Source: CAWBAT01 sp046331665 (GTDB taxonomy: Bacteria; Acidobacteriota; Terriglobia; Versatilivoradales; Versatilivoraceae). From it: 64,000 nucleotides of DNA. The stretch covers positions 62,001-126,000 of the forward strand of contig JAXLQK010000017.1 in assembly GCA_046331665.1 (NCBI GenBank). Direction: 5' to 3'. Under the pieces are notes generated by a model. The model saw only the letters and a list, made by a program, of their open reading frames with translations, ran no database searches and was not told the origin of the DNA. Below, one piece after another: positions 9,942 to 18,683 of the stretch (position 1 is the first letter of the stretch; each line of letters starts with the position of its first letter). The position numbers were made by a program, and so were the translations under genes.

Positions 9942-10471
9942 GTTTTGAGCCAGATCTTCATGAGTGTAACGAACGCCACTGTCAATGACGGCAACAATGG
10001 TATTCGACGCTGATGTGCGAATGTCCCATCCCGCTACGGCATCGATGTCAGCTCCTTTCAGTGGCTACCCACAAGCTCCGTGTTATAAAGTCCCCAAAGC
10101 TGGTCCTTGAAAGTAGGGAGTTCGTTGGGCATTGCTTTCTGCCTGATATTCGTAATCGGGTTGAACATATTCGTAGAGCCCGCTTCTTCGATATACATAG
10201 CTGCGGATTTTCTTCAACTTTAATTCCCAGGATACGCACGACCCGGAAGATTGCCCATAGCTGCGAAGCGGCGCAAGACGCGGTCAATGCGCGAAATTTG
10301 TGGCGCGCCTGATCGAAGCTGTGACTTACGGTTCTCTTCGGCTTGGCAATGAATCGGTCGAGCGTTGGCATGCCTCATGAAAGTGAGGCGGCAGGCTCTG
10401 GCTGGGGTTTTACAAGTCCACCCGACGGAGCCAATTAAGGTCAGGGCAACAGGCATCCTATTATTGGCCAC
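9942..10471 (-). pseudogene. Decayed signal/propeptide region of the subtilase
   Basis: Reading upstream of the protease domain, recognisable S8 propeptide pieces occur in alternating frames. They are DRFIAKPKRTVSHSFDQA near 10350, VLRRFAAMGN near 10260, ELKKIRSYVYRRSG-like then YEYVQPDYEYQAESN near 10200-10130, PNELPTFKDQLWGLYNT near 10125-10075, and finally GADIDAVAGWDI joined in frame to the catalytic Asp. A TAG at 10065-10067 closes the protease frame. At least four small indels are needed to reconnect these pieces. The natural start was probably near 10350-10470. The region is either genuinely decayed or poorly assembled. Confidence 0.7.
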
Positions 10472-11031
10472 TTGTCGCGAACCCAGGTCACTGTGTCTGG
10501 CCTCGAAATAGAGACTCGAACTTGATCAAAGGAGAGATGAATAAGGCTCAATCTGCACACGCTGAAATCGAAGCAATACGCTAATTCTTCCCTTGGCAGT
10601 GAATGAGACTTGATCGCTATGAGAAATCGTCGGAGGTGTGTCGCCTGATCGGGAGCGGCGATGAGTCCGGTTCTTCTGATGATTACCTCAACAAGAAATT
10701 TTATCAAACTTTGTGCCAGCCATGGCAGAAATTCTATCCGAGGGAAGACCCGGCCTCCAGTCATGCCTTCGTCCATCAAGCGCTTTATCTTCCCATTTCT
10801 CAGTGAAAAACCAAATCTGGAGCTGTCCTGCACCGATTTAGAATGCAGAAGGTATGGAAATGACGTTCCCCGTTTTCGCAATGGGAGGGCTCCGGTAACA
10901 GAGGTACAAAATATTAAGAAATTGTCGAATAAATGGTTGAATTGGCTCCCAGGTTTTGTTAGGTTACGGTTCTGTTCCTGAGACAGATTCGGTCTTTAAA
11001 TGTTGCGGGCTGGAGGTCACGAAGTATCAGC
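10472..11031. other. Intergenic, no supported gene
   Basis: About 560 bp lie between the divergent subtilase remnant and the M23 peptidase gene. Open frames here have no family resemblance. A GGAGG at about 11011 may serve the downstream gene. I see no repeat or RNA gene. Confidence 0.4.
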
Positions 11032-12369
11032 ATGTGGAAAAGGTTCATACACTCATTTAAACTCAAGAACAGCTGGAATTATCGGGAGAACAAGACGCTC
11101 CTTTTCGTCAACCTCCTCATGGTCAGTTTGGTTTTGTACGGCATCGTTCTGCGATTCGTCGAGAAGGGTGAATTGGATCTGTCCTCCCGGCTCAGCATGG
11201 ATTTGAAGACGCTCCAGCCGCTCCCAGCCTTTATGCCCGTCGAAAAATTCGAGGGCGAAATAAGAAAGAATACCAACCTGAGCGATGTATTGACCTCCTA
11301 TAATCTTTCGCCTAACCTCATTCAACAACTCGTCGTGGTGGCCAAACCAATCTACAACATCAAGAGTCTCAGCGGAGGCACCCGCTTTGAGCTGGAAAAA
11401 TTGCCCGACGGCACGTTGAAGACTTTTACCTATAACATCGACTCGGACCAATGCGTCCGCGTGACGTTGACGCGGGACGGTTATAAGGCGGAAATGCGTC
11501 CGGTCGGTTACGATGTCAAGACTGAGTTGATTGCCGGTTCCATTGCCACGTCCCTCTTCCGTTCTTTGGAGGATTTGAATGAAAAAGACCAGCTGGCCCT
11601 GGAGTTGGCGGAAATCTTTTCCTATGACATCGATTTTCATAGTGAATTGCGGCCTCGCGACACCTACCGGCTGGCGGTGGAGAAACTCTACCGGAACGGC
11701 AGTTTCGTGAAATACGGAAGGATCCTGGCCGCGCAATTCACCAATAACGGTAAAGAGTACACAGCCTATTTCTTCCGAAGTGGAGAGGGGCGCGGCGAGT
11801 ATTACGACGGGCAGGGAAGGGCTTTGCGCCGGGATTTATTGAAATCCCCCATCAAATTCTCCCGGATTACTTCAACCTTCAGCCGGAGTCGATTTCACCC
11901 CTTGCTGCAGTCTTATCGGCCCCATATGGCAGTGGACTATTCCGCGGCGATCGGGACCCCGGTCTATGCGGCGGGGGATGGGCGAATTGAATTCGCCAAT
12001 TGGAAGAGCGGTTTTGGAAAATTCATCGAGATTCGTCACTCCGGGGATCTCAACACGATGTACGGACATCTCTCGCGTTTTGCAACGGGCGTTCGGCCCG
12101 GAGTGGCAGTAAAACAGGGGCAGGTGATAGGCTATGTCGGGATGACCGGGATGGCGACCGGCCCGCATTTGGACTACCGCATTGCCCGCCACGGCCGCCT
12201 GATCAATCCCTTGTCTGTTAAGTTCCAGCCCTCTGCTCCGCTCGGGTCCGACCAACTCCCGGCCTTCGAGACGAAGCGCGAATATTGGGAGAAAGAATTG
12301 GCAGAAATCACTCCAGCTCCCATGGTCCAGCAAGCTTCGTTAAGGCGTAAAGTCCGCCGAACTCATTAG
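11032..12369 (+). CDS. M23 family metallopeptidase (MepM/YebA-like murein endopeptidase)
   Basis: The product is 445 aa with an N-terminal membrane anchor (about residues 25-45), a LysM/OapA-like middle region that begins LSDVLTSYNLSPNLI, and a C-terminal M23 (lysostaphin-type) domain at about 290-400. Zn ligands of the first motif are H298 and D302 (HMAVD). The last motif is H379-L-D381 (GPHLDYR), in which the usual third ligand His of HxH is replaced by Asp. MepM-type enzymes cut peptide cross-links in peptidoglycan so that the sacculus can expand. The anchored topology places it at the periplasmic face. A GGAGG lies about 13 nt before the ATG. The Arg/Lys-rich C-terminus is unusual but short. 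Confidence 0.88.
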   Translation: MWKRFIHSFKLKNSWNYRENKTLLFVNLLMVSLVLYGIVLRFVEKGELDLSSRLSMDLKTLQPLPAFMPVEKFEGEIRKNTNLSDVLTSYNLSPNLIQQLVVVAKPIYNIKSLSGGTRFELEKLPDGTLKTFTYNIDSDQCVRVTLTRDGYKAEMRPVGYDVKTELIAGSIATSLFRSLEDLNEKDQLALELAEIFSYDIDFHSELRPRDTYRLAVEKLYRNGSFVKYGRILAAQFTNNGKEYTAYFFRSGEGRGEYYDGQGRALRRDLLKSPIKFSRITSTFSRSRFHPLLQSYRPHMAVDYSAAIGTPVYAAGDGRIEFANWKSGFGKFIEIRHSGDLNTMYGHLSRFATGVRPGVAVKQGQVIGYVGMTGMATGPHLDYRIARHGRLINPLSVKFQPSAPLGSDQLPAFETKREYWEKELAEITPAPMVQQASLRRKVRRTH

Positions 12370-12406
12370 GGCATCGTGATTCGAACAGTTTTCCCGCCTC
12401 ACCCCT

Positions 12407-13561
12407 TCACCCCATCACTTGCTTGAACTCCACCAGGAATCGTTCCATTTCAGGACGGGTCCCCACTGTTACGCGCAAATGGTTCGTCAACGGATTAAAC
12501 GGGCGCCCTACCATAACCTGACGATCGCGCAGGGCAGCTTGCACGGGTTGCATGTTGCGCTTCAAGTCGATCATAAAGAAATTGACTTGCGAAGGGATGG
12601 TTTCGTAACCCATTTTCCTCAATTCACCCACCACATAGTCGCGCGCTCCCCTGTTCTGGGATCGATTCCAGGAGATGAAGGCCTGGTCCTCAAAGCAGGC
12701 GAGTCCGGCAGCCAGAGTCAAGGCATTCGAATTCAGCCAGACGCGATGGGCGGCCATTTTGGCGATGAGGTCTTCCCGGGCGACAGCGTAGCCGAGGCGT
12801 AAACCGGCCATTCCGTAAATTTTTGAGAAAGTCCTCGTCACAATCACCGGTTTGTTATTCATGACCGATTCCAGTGCGGTGCGGTAGGCGGGGTCCTCCA
12901 CATAATGAAAGTAGGCTTCATCGACGACGATCGGAATCCGGGGAGGAAGCTGATTAACAAATTGCCCCAAGGCATCGGCCGTCACATAAGTGGCAGTGGG
13001 GTTGTTGGGATTGCAGATATAAATCAGACCTGTATCTTCGGTGACGGCCTCCTGCATTTTCCTCAAATCATGGCGGAACTGTGAATCGAGGGGAACCCGA
13101 ACGACGGTGGCCCCCTGGACTTCGCTTACGCGTGCCATCCCCTCGTAAGTGGGAGAGGCCACAATCAGTTTTTTCCCGGGACCAAGAAATGCTTCAGCCG
13201 CCATTTTTAAGATTTCGCTGGAGCCATACCCCACTTGAATCATTCCGAGCCCCACCTGGTGGTGTAGGGCGATGGCGCGCTGGAGTTTGTCGGCCGACAG
13301 CACATAGCGATTGCTCCTGGAGATGGCATCCCGAATGGCCTGCATCGCCATTTGCGAGGGCCCATACGGATTTTCGTTTCCATCGATCTTGACTAGCTCC
13401 ACTGGAACAGCAGAAGGGTGGGGTTGCGTTGTCTCCTGGGGCAGGAATCCAGTCGATGGCCATGCCGAGGCGATCGCCGGATAAGGAGTGCCTAAGGCCA
13501 GGCCGGTGGCTCCAAATTTCATCAACTGCCGCCGGCTGACGCGACTTGTTTTGGCGCGCAT
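12407..13561 (-). CDS. Tat-exported class I/II aminotransferase (histidinol-phosphate aminotransferase-like)
   Basis: This is a fold-type I PLP aminotransferase of the HisC-like branch, about 384 aa. It starts with a twin-arginine leader (MRAKTSRVSRRQLMKFGATG). Family landmarks are DGNENPYGPS for substrate and dimer contacts, CNPNNPTA, DEAYFHY, the Schiff-base Lys in TFSKIYGMAGLRLGY at about residue 245, and the C-terminal LRVTVGTRPEM. The start at 13561 has AGGAGG 8 nt upstream. Longer in-frame extensions look non-coding. A histidinol-phosphate role is unlikely for an exported enzyme with no his genes nearby, so the substrate is unknown. The gene diverges from a VWFA gene 110 bp away. Confidence 0.85.
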   Translation of the reverse strand: MRAKTSRVSRRQLMKFGATGLALGTPYPAIASAWPSTGFLPQETTQPHPSAVPVELVKIDGNENPYGPSQMAMQAIRDAISRSNRYVLSADKLQRAIALHHQVGLGMIQVGYGSSEILKMAAEAFLGPGKKLIVASPTYEGMARVSEVQGATVVRVPLDSQFRHDLRKMQEAVTEDTGLIYICNPNNPTATYVTADALGQFVNQLPPRIPIVVDEAYFHYVEDPAYRTALESVMNNKPVIVTRTFSKIYGMAGLRLGYAVAREDLIAKMAAHRVWLNSNALTLAAGLACFEDQAFISWNRSQNRGARDYVVGELRKMGYETIPSQVNFFMIDLKRNMQPVQAALRDRQVMVGRPFNPLTNHLRVTVGTRPEMERFLVEFKQVMG

Positions 13562-13671
13562 CGCTTTACCTCCTGAGAATAGATCCGTGGGGCATCGAGA
13601 GATGCAAGGTGAAAGGTAGCCCGATTGAATGGCTTTGTCCAGCGCTACCAGAGCTGTGCTACACTTAGGGG

Positions 13672-14703
13672 GTGATGATTGTTCTGAAATTGCTGCCACG
13701 CCTTGCGGCTGCCGGCCTGCTCCTTTTTCTGATCCTTGCTCCCCTCGCACAAGACAAGACCACCGAGCCCCCCAAACAGGAGGAAGGGCCGCTAACTTTG
13801 CGGATTGACGTGGACCTGGTGGTTCTCAATGTGACGGTCGTGAATGAAAGCGGTGTCAATGTCACCAATCTCCGCAAGGAAGATTTCACGGTGTATGAAG
13901 ACGGGGTGGAGCAGGAAATCAATAGTTTTTATCCGGTTGAAGCTCCCTTTCACTTGTTCATGATTCTCGACAGCAGCAGCAGTACCCGGAGTAACCTTCA
14001 TCTCCTCAAAAGGGCTGCCGCCAACTTTGTCGATGAGCTCCGACCCGATGATCGGATTGCACTAGGTGAGATCAACGCCTTTGTCCGCCAGCTTCAGGAT
14101 TTTACCAGTGATCGAAAAGCGCTGAAGAGTGCCATCCAATCCATTACGACCTATCCCTATGGGGGGTCCAAGGTCTACGACGGAATCTCCATGGCCGCGA
14201 AAGCCCTGCGCCATCTGAAAACGGGTCGAAAAGCCATCGTGATTCTCAGCGACGGAATGGAAAATTCCAGCGCCATCAAGTTTGAGGGCCTGCGCCAGCT
14301 CGTGGCACAGGGAGATGCGGTGCTCTATCCCATCACCATCCTGAACAAGAAACAGCAGCAAAGTTATCTGGAAGACTATATACATAAACACTCGGAGGAC
14401 GACCCTTACGTGCGCAATGCCAGAGCGAGCCTCTCGGTTTTGGAAGAAGTCTACCAGATCCAGACAGAGCGGCTTCAGGTCATTGCTGAGGAGTCAGGCG
14501 GGCGTATCTTCATGGTGAATGACCTGGGAGACTTGTCGGGCAAATATTCGGAAATCGCTCAGGAACTTCGGAATACTTTCAGCCTGGCCTACTATTCCAA
14601 AAACCCGTGGAATGAAGGCACCATGCGGAAAATCCAGGTCGAGGTGAAGAACCCCGGCTATCGGGTACGAAGCCGGTCCACCTTCTATGTCGGAAACGAA
14701 TAA
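13672..14703 (+). CDS. Secreted VWFA-related acidobacterial domain protein
   Basis: The product is 343 aa with a signal peptide (LAAAGLLLFLILAPLAQ) and then the conserved block typical of TIGR03436-type proteins (VDLVVLNVTVVNESG... LRKEDFTVYEDG). A von Willebrand A domain follows, with a MIDAS motif DSSSS near residue 100 (MILDSSSSTRS), the second loop ILSDGMEN, and a final region YYSKNPWNEGTMRKIQVEVKNPGYRVR. This family is strongly expanded in Acidobacteriota and its members are thought to mediate metal-dependent protein contacts in the envelope. No partner can be named from context. Confidence 0.88.
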   Translation: MMIVLKLLPRLAAAGLLLFLILAPLAQDKTTEPPKQEEGPLTLRIDVDLVVLNVTVVNESGVNVTNLRKEDFTVYEDGVEQEINSFYPVEAPFHLFMILDSSSSTRSNLHLLKRAAANFVDELRPDDRIALGEINAFVRQLQDFTSDRKALKSAIQSITTYPYGGSKVYDGISMAAKALRHLKTGRKAIVILSDGMENSSAIKFEGLRQLVAQGDAVLYPITILNKKQQQSYLEDYIHKHSEDDPYVRNARASLSVLEEVYQIQTERLQVIAEESGGRIFMVNDLGDLSGKYSEIAQELRNTFSLAYYSKNPWNEGTMRKIQVEVKNPGYRVRSRSTFYVGNE

Positions 14704-14811
14704 AATCAAGGGCGTGGCCGCAGAGCTGAGTCGGTAGATCTTGGGGGGCGAGGCTGGCGAGGTTTGAGCGTGAGGCTATGGACCGCTGAAGAACTCATTG
14801 CAGCTGCTGCT

Positions 14812-14888
14812 GTAGCGGCGCTCTATGAGCGCCGAAGTAGGGATCGAACAAACAACTCAGGGATTCGGCGGTCACCGACCGCGGCTAC
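14812..14888 (+). repeat. Double-hairpin dispersed repeat, copy 1
   Basis: The element begins GTAGCGGCGCTC and ends GACCGCGGCTAC, so its outer ends are inverted (GTAGC/GCTAC). Inside are two hairpins, GGCGCTC-tat-GAGCGCC and GCGGTC-acc-GACCGC, separated by about 30 nt. Related copies occur at 14905, 55422 and 58290. It resembles REP/BIME-type non-coding repeats. Confidence 0.8.
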
Positions 14889-14904
14889 AGAATTGGCTGG
14901 TGTC

Positions 14905-14980
14905 GTAGCCGGGCTCTATGAGCGCCGAAGTTGGGATCAGACAAACGACTCGGGTTTCCGGCGGTCACCGACCGCGTTGC
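14905..14980 (+). repeat. Double-hairpin dispersed repeat, copy 2
   Basis: This is a diverged tandem neighbour of copy 1 with the same layout. It has GGGCTC-tat-GAGCGCC, a spacer similar to that of copy 1 (GAAGTTGGGATCAGACAAAC), then GCGGTC-acc-GACCGC. Its right end (GTTGC) no longer matches GCTAC. Confidence 0.75.
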
Positions 14981-15079
14981 CGTTCCAGAGGTGAGGTCCA
15001 CCGAGTCTTTCCAGCAACGCCTGCTAGTGGATCATGGGATCTTTATCTGTATCGTAGTCCTTTTTTGTTCAGGTACACT

Positions 15080-15772
15080 TCAAAGACTTGCGTCGGGCGC
15101 GCCGCAATTTCCAGCGGTAATAATATTCCTTCCGGAGTTGAATTTCCCGTGTGGGGAACGCGTTCGATACTTACGCTGACTCTTCAGGTAGAGATAGGCA
15201 AACCCCATTCCCCCCAGGTGAGCTGCGTTGGAGATTCCTGAATTAGAGCTGTATAAGGCTGTAAAGAAGATGAGGCCGGCATTGATCAGGACAAAATAGC
15301 GGGCCGGCAGGGGAAAAATAAAGAAGTAGATGATCCGGTCAGGGAAAGTCAAACCGTAGGCGAGCAAGACGCCGTAAATCGCTCCTGAAGCGCCAATCGT
15401 CGATGTGTAGAAATTGGAAGGAATGGCCAGGACGCAAAGGCCCGCCCCAATGCCAGTCAGGCAATAGAATTGGAAGAATCGCTTGCTTCCCCAATAGCGC
15501 TCCATTTCACAGCCGAACATGAAGAGGCTCAGCATATTGAACAACAAATGGAATATTCCGTGGCGGTCGTGGAGAAACAAGTAGGTAAACAGCTGCCAAA
15601 AATAAAACTTTTGAAAGACTAGAGCCGGCGTCAGGCTGAAGAAGTACGCCAACGGTTCTCCGGCGATGAGCTCCATGACAAAGACGGCCACGCACGCAAT
15701 GATGATGTTCCGCACAACCGGGGTGAGCGGGCCGCCAAACGAAATCCTGGGTGTTGTGTAACGATAATTCAT
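15080..15772 (-). CDS. Rhomboid family intramembrane serine protease
   Basis: This 230-aa polytopic membrane protein has about six TM helices. The catalytic Ser is S129 in the GASG motif (STIGASGAIYG) and the catalytic His is H185 (NAAHLGGMG). The conserved HGIFHLLFNM segment of helix 2 (about residues 71-80) carries the H/N pair. Rhomboids cleave transmembrane segments of substrate proteins within the bilayer. The start is only 35 bp from the divergent DUF885 lipoprotein start, so the two promoters must lie partly within each other's coding regions. The C-terminal ~35 residues are polar and poorly conserved. Confidence 0.92.
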   Translation of the reverse strand: MNYRYTTPRISFGGPLTPVVRNIIIACVAVFVMELIAGEPLAYFFSLTPALVFQKFYFWQLFTYLFLHDRHGIFHLLFNMLSLFMFGCEMERYWGSKRFFQFYCLTGIGAGLCVLAIPSNFYTSTIGASGAIYGVLLAYGLTFPDRIIYFFIFPLPARYFVLINAGLIFFTALYSSNSGISNAAHLGGMGFAYLYLKSQRKYRTRSPHGKFNSGRNIITAGNCGAPDASL

Positions 15773-15807
15773 AGGGGGAGTTTATCATGCTTTTAATGGA
15801 GGGTGCG

Positions 15808-17559
15808 ATGCTCAAAAGAATTGGCTTTGGATTCCTCGGTCTCATCTTTGGTTTCGCCATCGCCTGCACGGAACACCGGGAAAGTCCCGTTACCACATCC
15901 TCTTCGGCGTCTGCCTTCGCGGCCTTTGTCGATGACTACTTTAAAGCAGATTTTGATAATAGTCCGACCAGTGGGACTGCCAACGGTCTTCATGAATATG
16001 ATACTTTGCTCGAAGACATGTCTGCCGGGGCAAGGCAGGCTAGAATTCAACAACTTAAGGGACTGCAATCGCGTTTGGATCGCTTGCGCGCAGGTCAACT
16101 CAGCCAGAACGACGCCATTGATGCTGATATTTTAAGCGGCCAAATTCAAGCGGAGCTCCAGGATCTGGAAGTACTTCAAACCTGGAAGAAAAATCCCATG
16201 CCTTATGTGGCATTGGCAGGGGGAAGCATCGACTTGTTGATGAAGCGCGATTTTGCTCCGCCTGTGGAACGATTAGGTTCGGTGATTGCACGGTTAAAGA
16301 AGTTGCCGTCTATTTTTCAGGCCATGAAGGACAATGTTTCCGATCCTCCGAAGGAATTTACCGATCTGGCTATTCGAATGGCTCATGGTTCCAGGGAATT
16401 TTTTGAAGTAAGCGTTCCCCGTTGGGCGAAAGAAGCGGCAGGTACGAATGCGGAGATTCTCAAGGAATTCGGCGAAGCGAATGCGCAGGTTATCAAAAAC
16501 GTCAGGGATGCGGAAACCTGGCTGAAAAAGGATCTTCTCCCCCGTTCCAAAGGAAGCTATGCCATCGGGGCGGATGCGTTTGCCAAGAAATTACTTTATG
16601 AAGAACGCGTCGACATCCCAATTGACGAGCTCTTGAGGATTGGCGAGGAAAACCTGCAGAAGGATTATGACGACTTCGTTGCCACTGCCAAAAAGATCAA
16701 CCCGAATGAATCCCCGGCGAAGGTGATGAAGTCGATCTCAGACAACTATCCCAAAGCCTCCCAGTTATTGGCTTCAGCCAGGGAAACCGTTGAAGGGATT
16801 CGGCAATTTGTAAACGACCACAAGATTGTGGTCATTCCTTCGGGTCTGCTCCCCACCATCCTGGAAACTCCGCTTTACGAGAGGTCAGGTGGATTCGCCT
16901 CGATGGACAGCCCTGGCCCTTACGAAACGAAAGCGACCGAGGCGTTTTACTACATCACTCCCGTCGAAAAGGACTGGACTGCCAAGCACCAGGAAGAGCA
17001 CCTGCGTTTGTTCAACCGTCCCGTGATGGACATCATTACCATTCACGAAGCCTATCCGGGGCACTACCTTCAGTTTCTCTTTTCTAAACAGTTTCCGACC
17101 AAGACCCGAAAGCTGATTTCCTGCAGCAGCAATGTCGAAGGCTGGGCCCACTACACCGAGCAGATGATGGTGTCCGAAGGATTCGGCAACGGAGACCCCA
17201 AGGTAAAACTCGCCCAACTCCAGGAGGCTTTATTGAGAGATTGCCGCTACGTGGTGGGGATTCGGCTCCATGTCAAGGGATGGACAGTGGATCAAGGGCG
17301 GGATTATATGGTTGAGAAGGCATTTCAAGAGCAAGCCAACGCTTTCGAAGAAGCCAGGCGCGGAGCTTACAACCCGACCTATCTGTATTACACCTTGGGC
17401 AAGCTGATGATCTACAAATTCCGCAGCGATTATCAAAAAGCCAAAGGAGACGCCTTCAGCTTGGAGGAGTTCCATACCAATTTTGTGAAGCAGGGGGGAA
17501 TTCCGCTGAAGTTTATCCGTCAGATCATGCTGCCTGGAGACCCTGGCCCTCTCTTGTGA
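15808..17559 (+). CDS. DUF885 family lipoprotein, putative zinc metallopeptidase
   Basis: The mature product is about 580 aa and belongs to the DUF885 family. The N-terminus is a lipoprotein signal (MLKRIGFGFLGLIFGFAIAC), so it should be membrane-anchored after Cys modification. The metal-site motif HEAYPGHYLQ starts at about residue 413 and is the HExxPGH signature of this family. The start at 15808 has GGAGG five nt upstream. An in-frame ATG at 15787 is less likely. DUF885 proteins are presumed peptidases, but substrates are not defined from sequence. The gene is convergent with the nitrilase gene. Confidence 0.88.
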   Translation: MLKRIGFGFLGLIFGFAIACTEHRESPVTTSSSASAFAAFVDDYFKADFDNSPTSGTANGLHEYDTLLEDMSAGARQARIQQLKGLQSRLDRLRAGQLSQNDAIDADILSGQIQAELQDLEVLQTWKKNPMPYVALAGGSIDLLMKRDFAPPVERLGSVIARLKKLPSIFQAMKDNVSDPPKEFTDLAIRMAHGSREFFEVSVPRWAKEAAGTNAEILKEFGEANAQVIKNVRDAETWLKKDLLPRSKGSYAIGADAFAKKLLYEERVDIPIDELLRIGEENLQKDYDDFVATAKKINPNESPAKVMKSISDNYPKASQLLASARETVEGIRQFVNDHKIVVIPSGLLPTILETPLYERSGGFASMDSPGPYETKATEAFYYITPVEKDWTAKHQEEHLRLFNRPVMDIITIHEAYPGHYLQFLFSKQFPTKTRKLISCSSNVEGWAHYTEQMMVSEGFGNGDPKVKLAQLQEALLRDCRYVVGIRLHVKGWTVDQGRDYMVEKAFQEQANAFEEARRGAYNPTYLYYTLGKLMIYKFRSDYQKAKGDAFSLEEFHTNFVKQGGIPLKFIRQIMLPGDPGPLL

Positions 17560-17657
17560 CGTAACCCTCGGGAGGAATGGATTAAGCAGGCGTCTGAGGC
17601 AGGTTTACGAAGCATCGACCGGAGCGGCCGCCCTTAAATTTAAAGTTGGGGTAACCG

Positions 17658-18491
17658 CTAGTGTTTGGGCTGGATGATTTCTCCGTAAAGCTCCGGCCGC
17701 CGGTCGTTAAAGCGATGGATTTCGTGCTTGCCGGGGACACGGACAATCCGCTTTTCGCGCGCCTTGAGCGGATCGATTTCCGCATAAAGAATCTCCTCCT
17801 GTTCGGCACTAGCCAGCGCCAGTGTTCTTCCGTGGACATCGGAGATCCGGCTCCGCCCAATGAAGCGGAAGCCGCGCTCTATACCCACGCGGTTGACCGC
17901 CGCAAAGAATATATGGTTTTCCAGACCGCGGGCATTGATCAAATGCTCGGCAAATTCCTCCGCCCCAGTGGGCCAATTGGTGGGGAGTACAACGAGATCG
18001 GCTCCCTTCAATGCCATGACCCGGGTACCTTCGGGGAAGGCGCCATCGTAACAAATATTCAGACCAATCCTTCCGAGGGGCGTCTCATACACGCCAAAGC
18101 CGAGATCGCCGGGCTGGACAAATTTGTCGACCCCCAGGCTGGGAAGATGAACTTTGCGGTATTTCCCGATCAGCCCTTCGGGGCCTAGGAGCACCGCCGC
18201 ATTAAAGAGCTGATCTCCAGCTCTTTCCAAAAGACCATAAACCACGTGCAGTTGGAGCTTCTGGCAGACTTTCACAAGTTTGAGGGTTGAGGGACCGGGA
18301 ATGGATTCCGCGTAAGGAATTGCCTCTTCGAGACTTTCGAAACAGTAGCCGCAGAGTGCGCATTCGGGAAAGATGACCAATCGGGCTCCAGCCTTGGCCG
18401 TGGTCTCCATGGAGCGGATCATTTGGTCGAGGTTGGCTTCAATATTCATGAATTGCGGGAGCATTTGAATCCCCGCGATCTTGATTGTCAT
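17658..18491 (-). CDS. Carbon-nitrogen hydrolase (nitrilase/amidase superfamily)
   Basis: The product is 277 aa with the full Glu-Lys-Cys triad of the superfamily: E43 (FPECALCGY), K113 (KYRKVHLPSLG) and C147 (NICYDGAFPE). These cytoplasmic enzymes hydrolyse non-peptide C-N bonds, such as omega-amides, N-carbamoyl compounds or nitriles. The sequence alone does not select one of these. It is the last gene of a three-gene operon. Its ATG overlaps the stop of the preceding small gene (ATGA), implying translational coupling with the small membrane protein and the esterase-like protein upstream. Confidence 0.9.
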   Translation of the reverse strand: MTIKIAGIQMLPQFMNIEANLDQMIRSMETTAKAGARLVIFPECALCGYCFESLEEAIPYAESIPGPSTLKLVKVCQKLQLHVVYGLLERAGDQLFNAAVLLGPEGLIGKYRKVHLPSLGVDKFVQPGDLGFGVYETPLGRIGLNICYDGAFPEGTRVMALKGADLVVLPTNWPTGAEEFAEHLINARGLENHIFFAAVNRVGIERGFRFIGRSRISDVHGRTLALASAEQEEILYAEIDPLKAREKRIVRVPGKHEIHRFNDRRPELYGEIIQPKH

Positions 18492-18667
18492 TTGACGGTT
18501 ATCTCTCTTTTCTCCTGCTGAAACCCCGGATTGATTTCGAATCGAATGCCATGAGCTGCGAGGGGAAGAAATGTGGTCACGAGAAAAGCGAACCCCCAGA
18601 GGGTCGCCTCTTGGGCAGTGATGGGAAGGCGTCCTTCAGGAATCGCTCCCCCATTTTGTCCAGCCAT
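18488..18667 (-). CDS. Small single-TM membrane protein, function unknown
   Basis: This is a 59-residue ORF starting MAGQNGGAIPEGRLP, with one hydrophobic segment (TLWGFAFLVTTFLPLAAHG, about residues 22-40) and a charged C-terminus. It lies 16 bp after the esterase-like gene and ends in an ATGA overlap with the nitrilase start. This arrangement is the main argument that it is real. No family is recognised, and the ribosome binding site is weak. Confidence 0.5.
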   Translation of the reverse strand: MAGQNGGAIPEGRLPITAQEATLWGFAFLVTTFLPLAAHGIRFEINPGFQQEKREITVK

Positions 18668-18683
18668 GCAAGACGACTTGGGG

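Larger units (their letters stand above)
14704..15079. other. Intergenic region carrying two palindromic repeat elements
   Basis: This stretch lies between two gene 3' ends (VWFA on + and rhomboid on -). Its only recognisable content is two copies of a ~75-bp double-hairpin repeat, annotated separately. Nothing else is supported. Confidence 0.6.

Noticed and set aside
10441..10881. Minus-strand ORF of ~146 aa upstream of the subtilase
   Set aside because: It has no family resemblance and no ribosome binding site, and overlaps the decayed propeptide region in another frame.
12407..13561. Histidine biosynthesis aminotransferase (hisC) assignment
   Set aside because: The protein carries a Tat leader and has no his genes nearby, so only the fold family is claimed.
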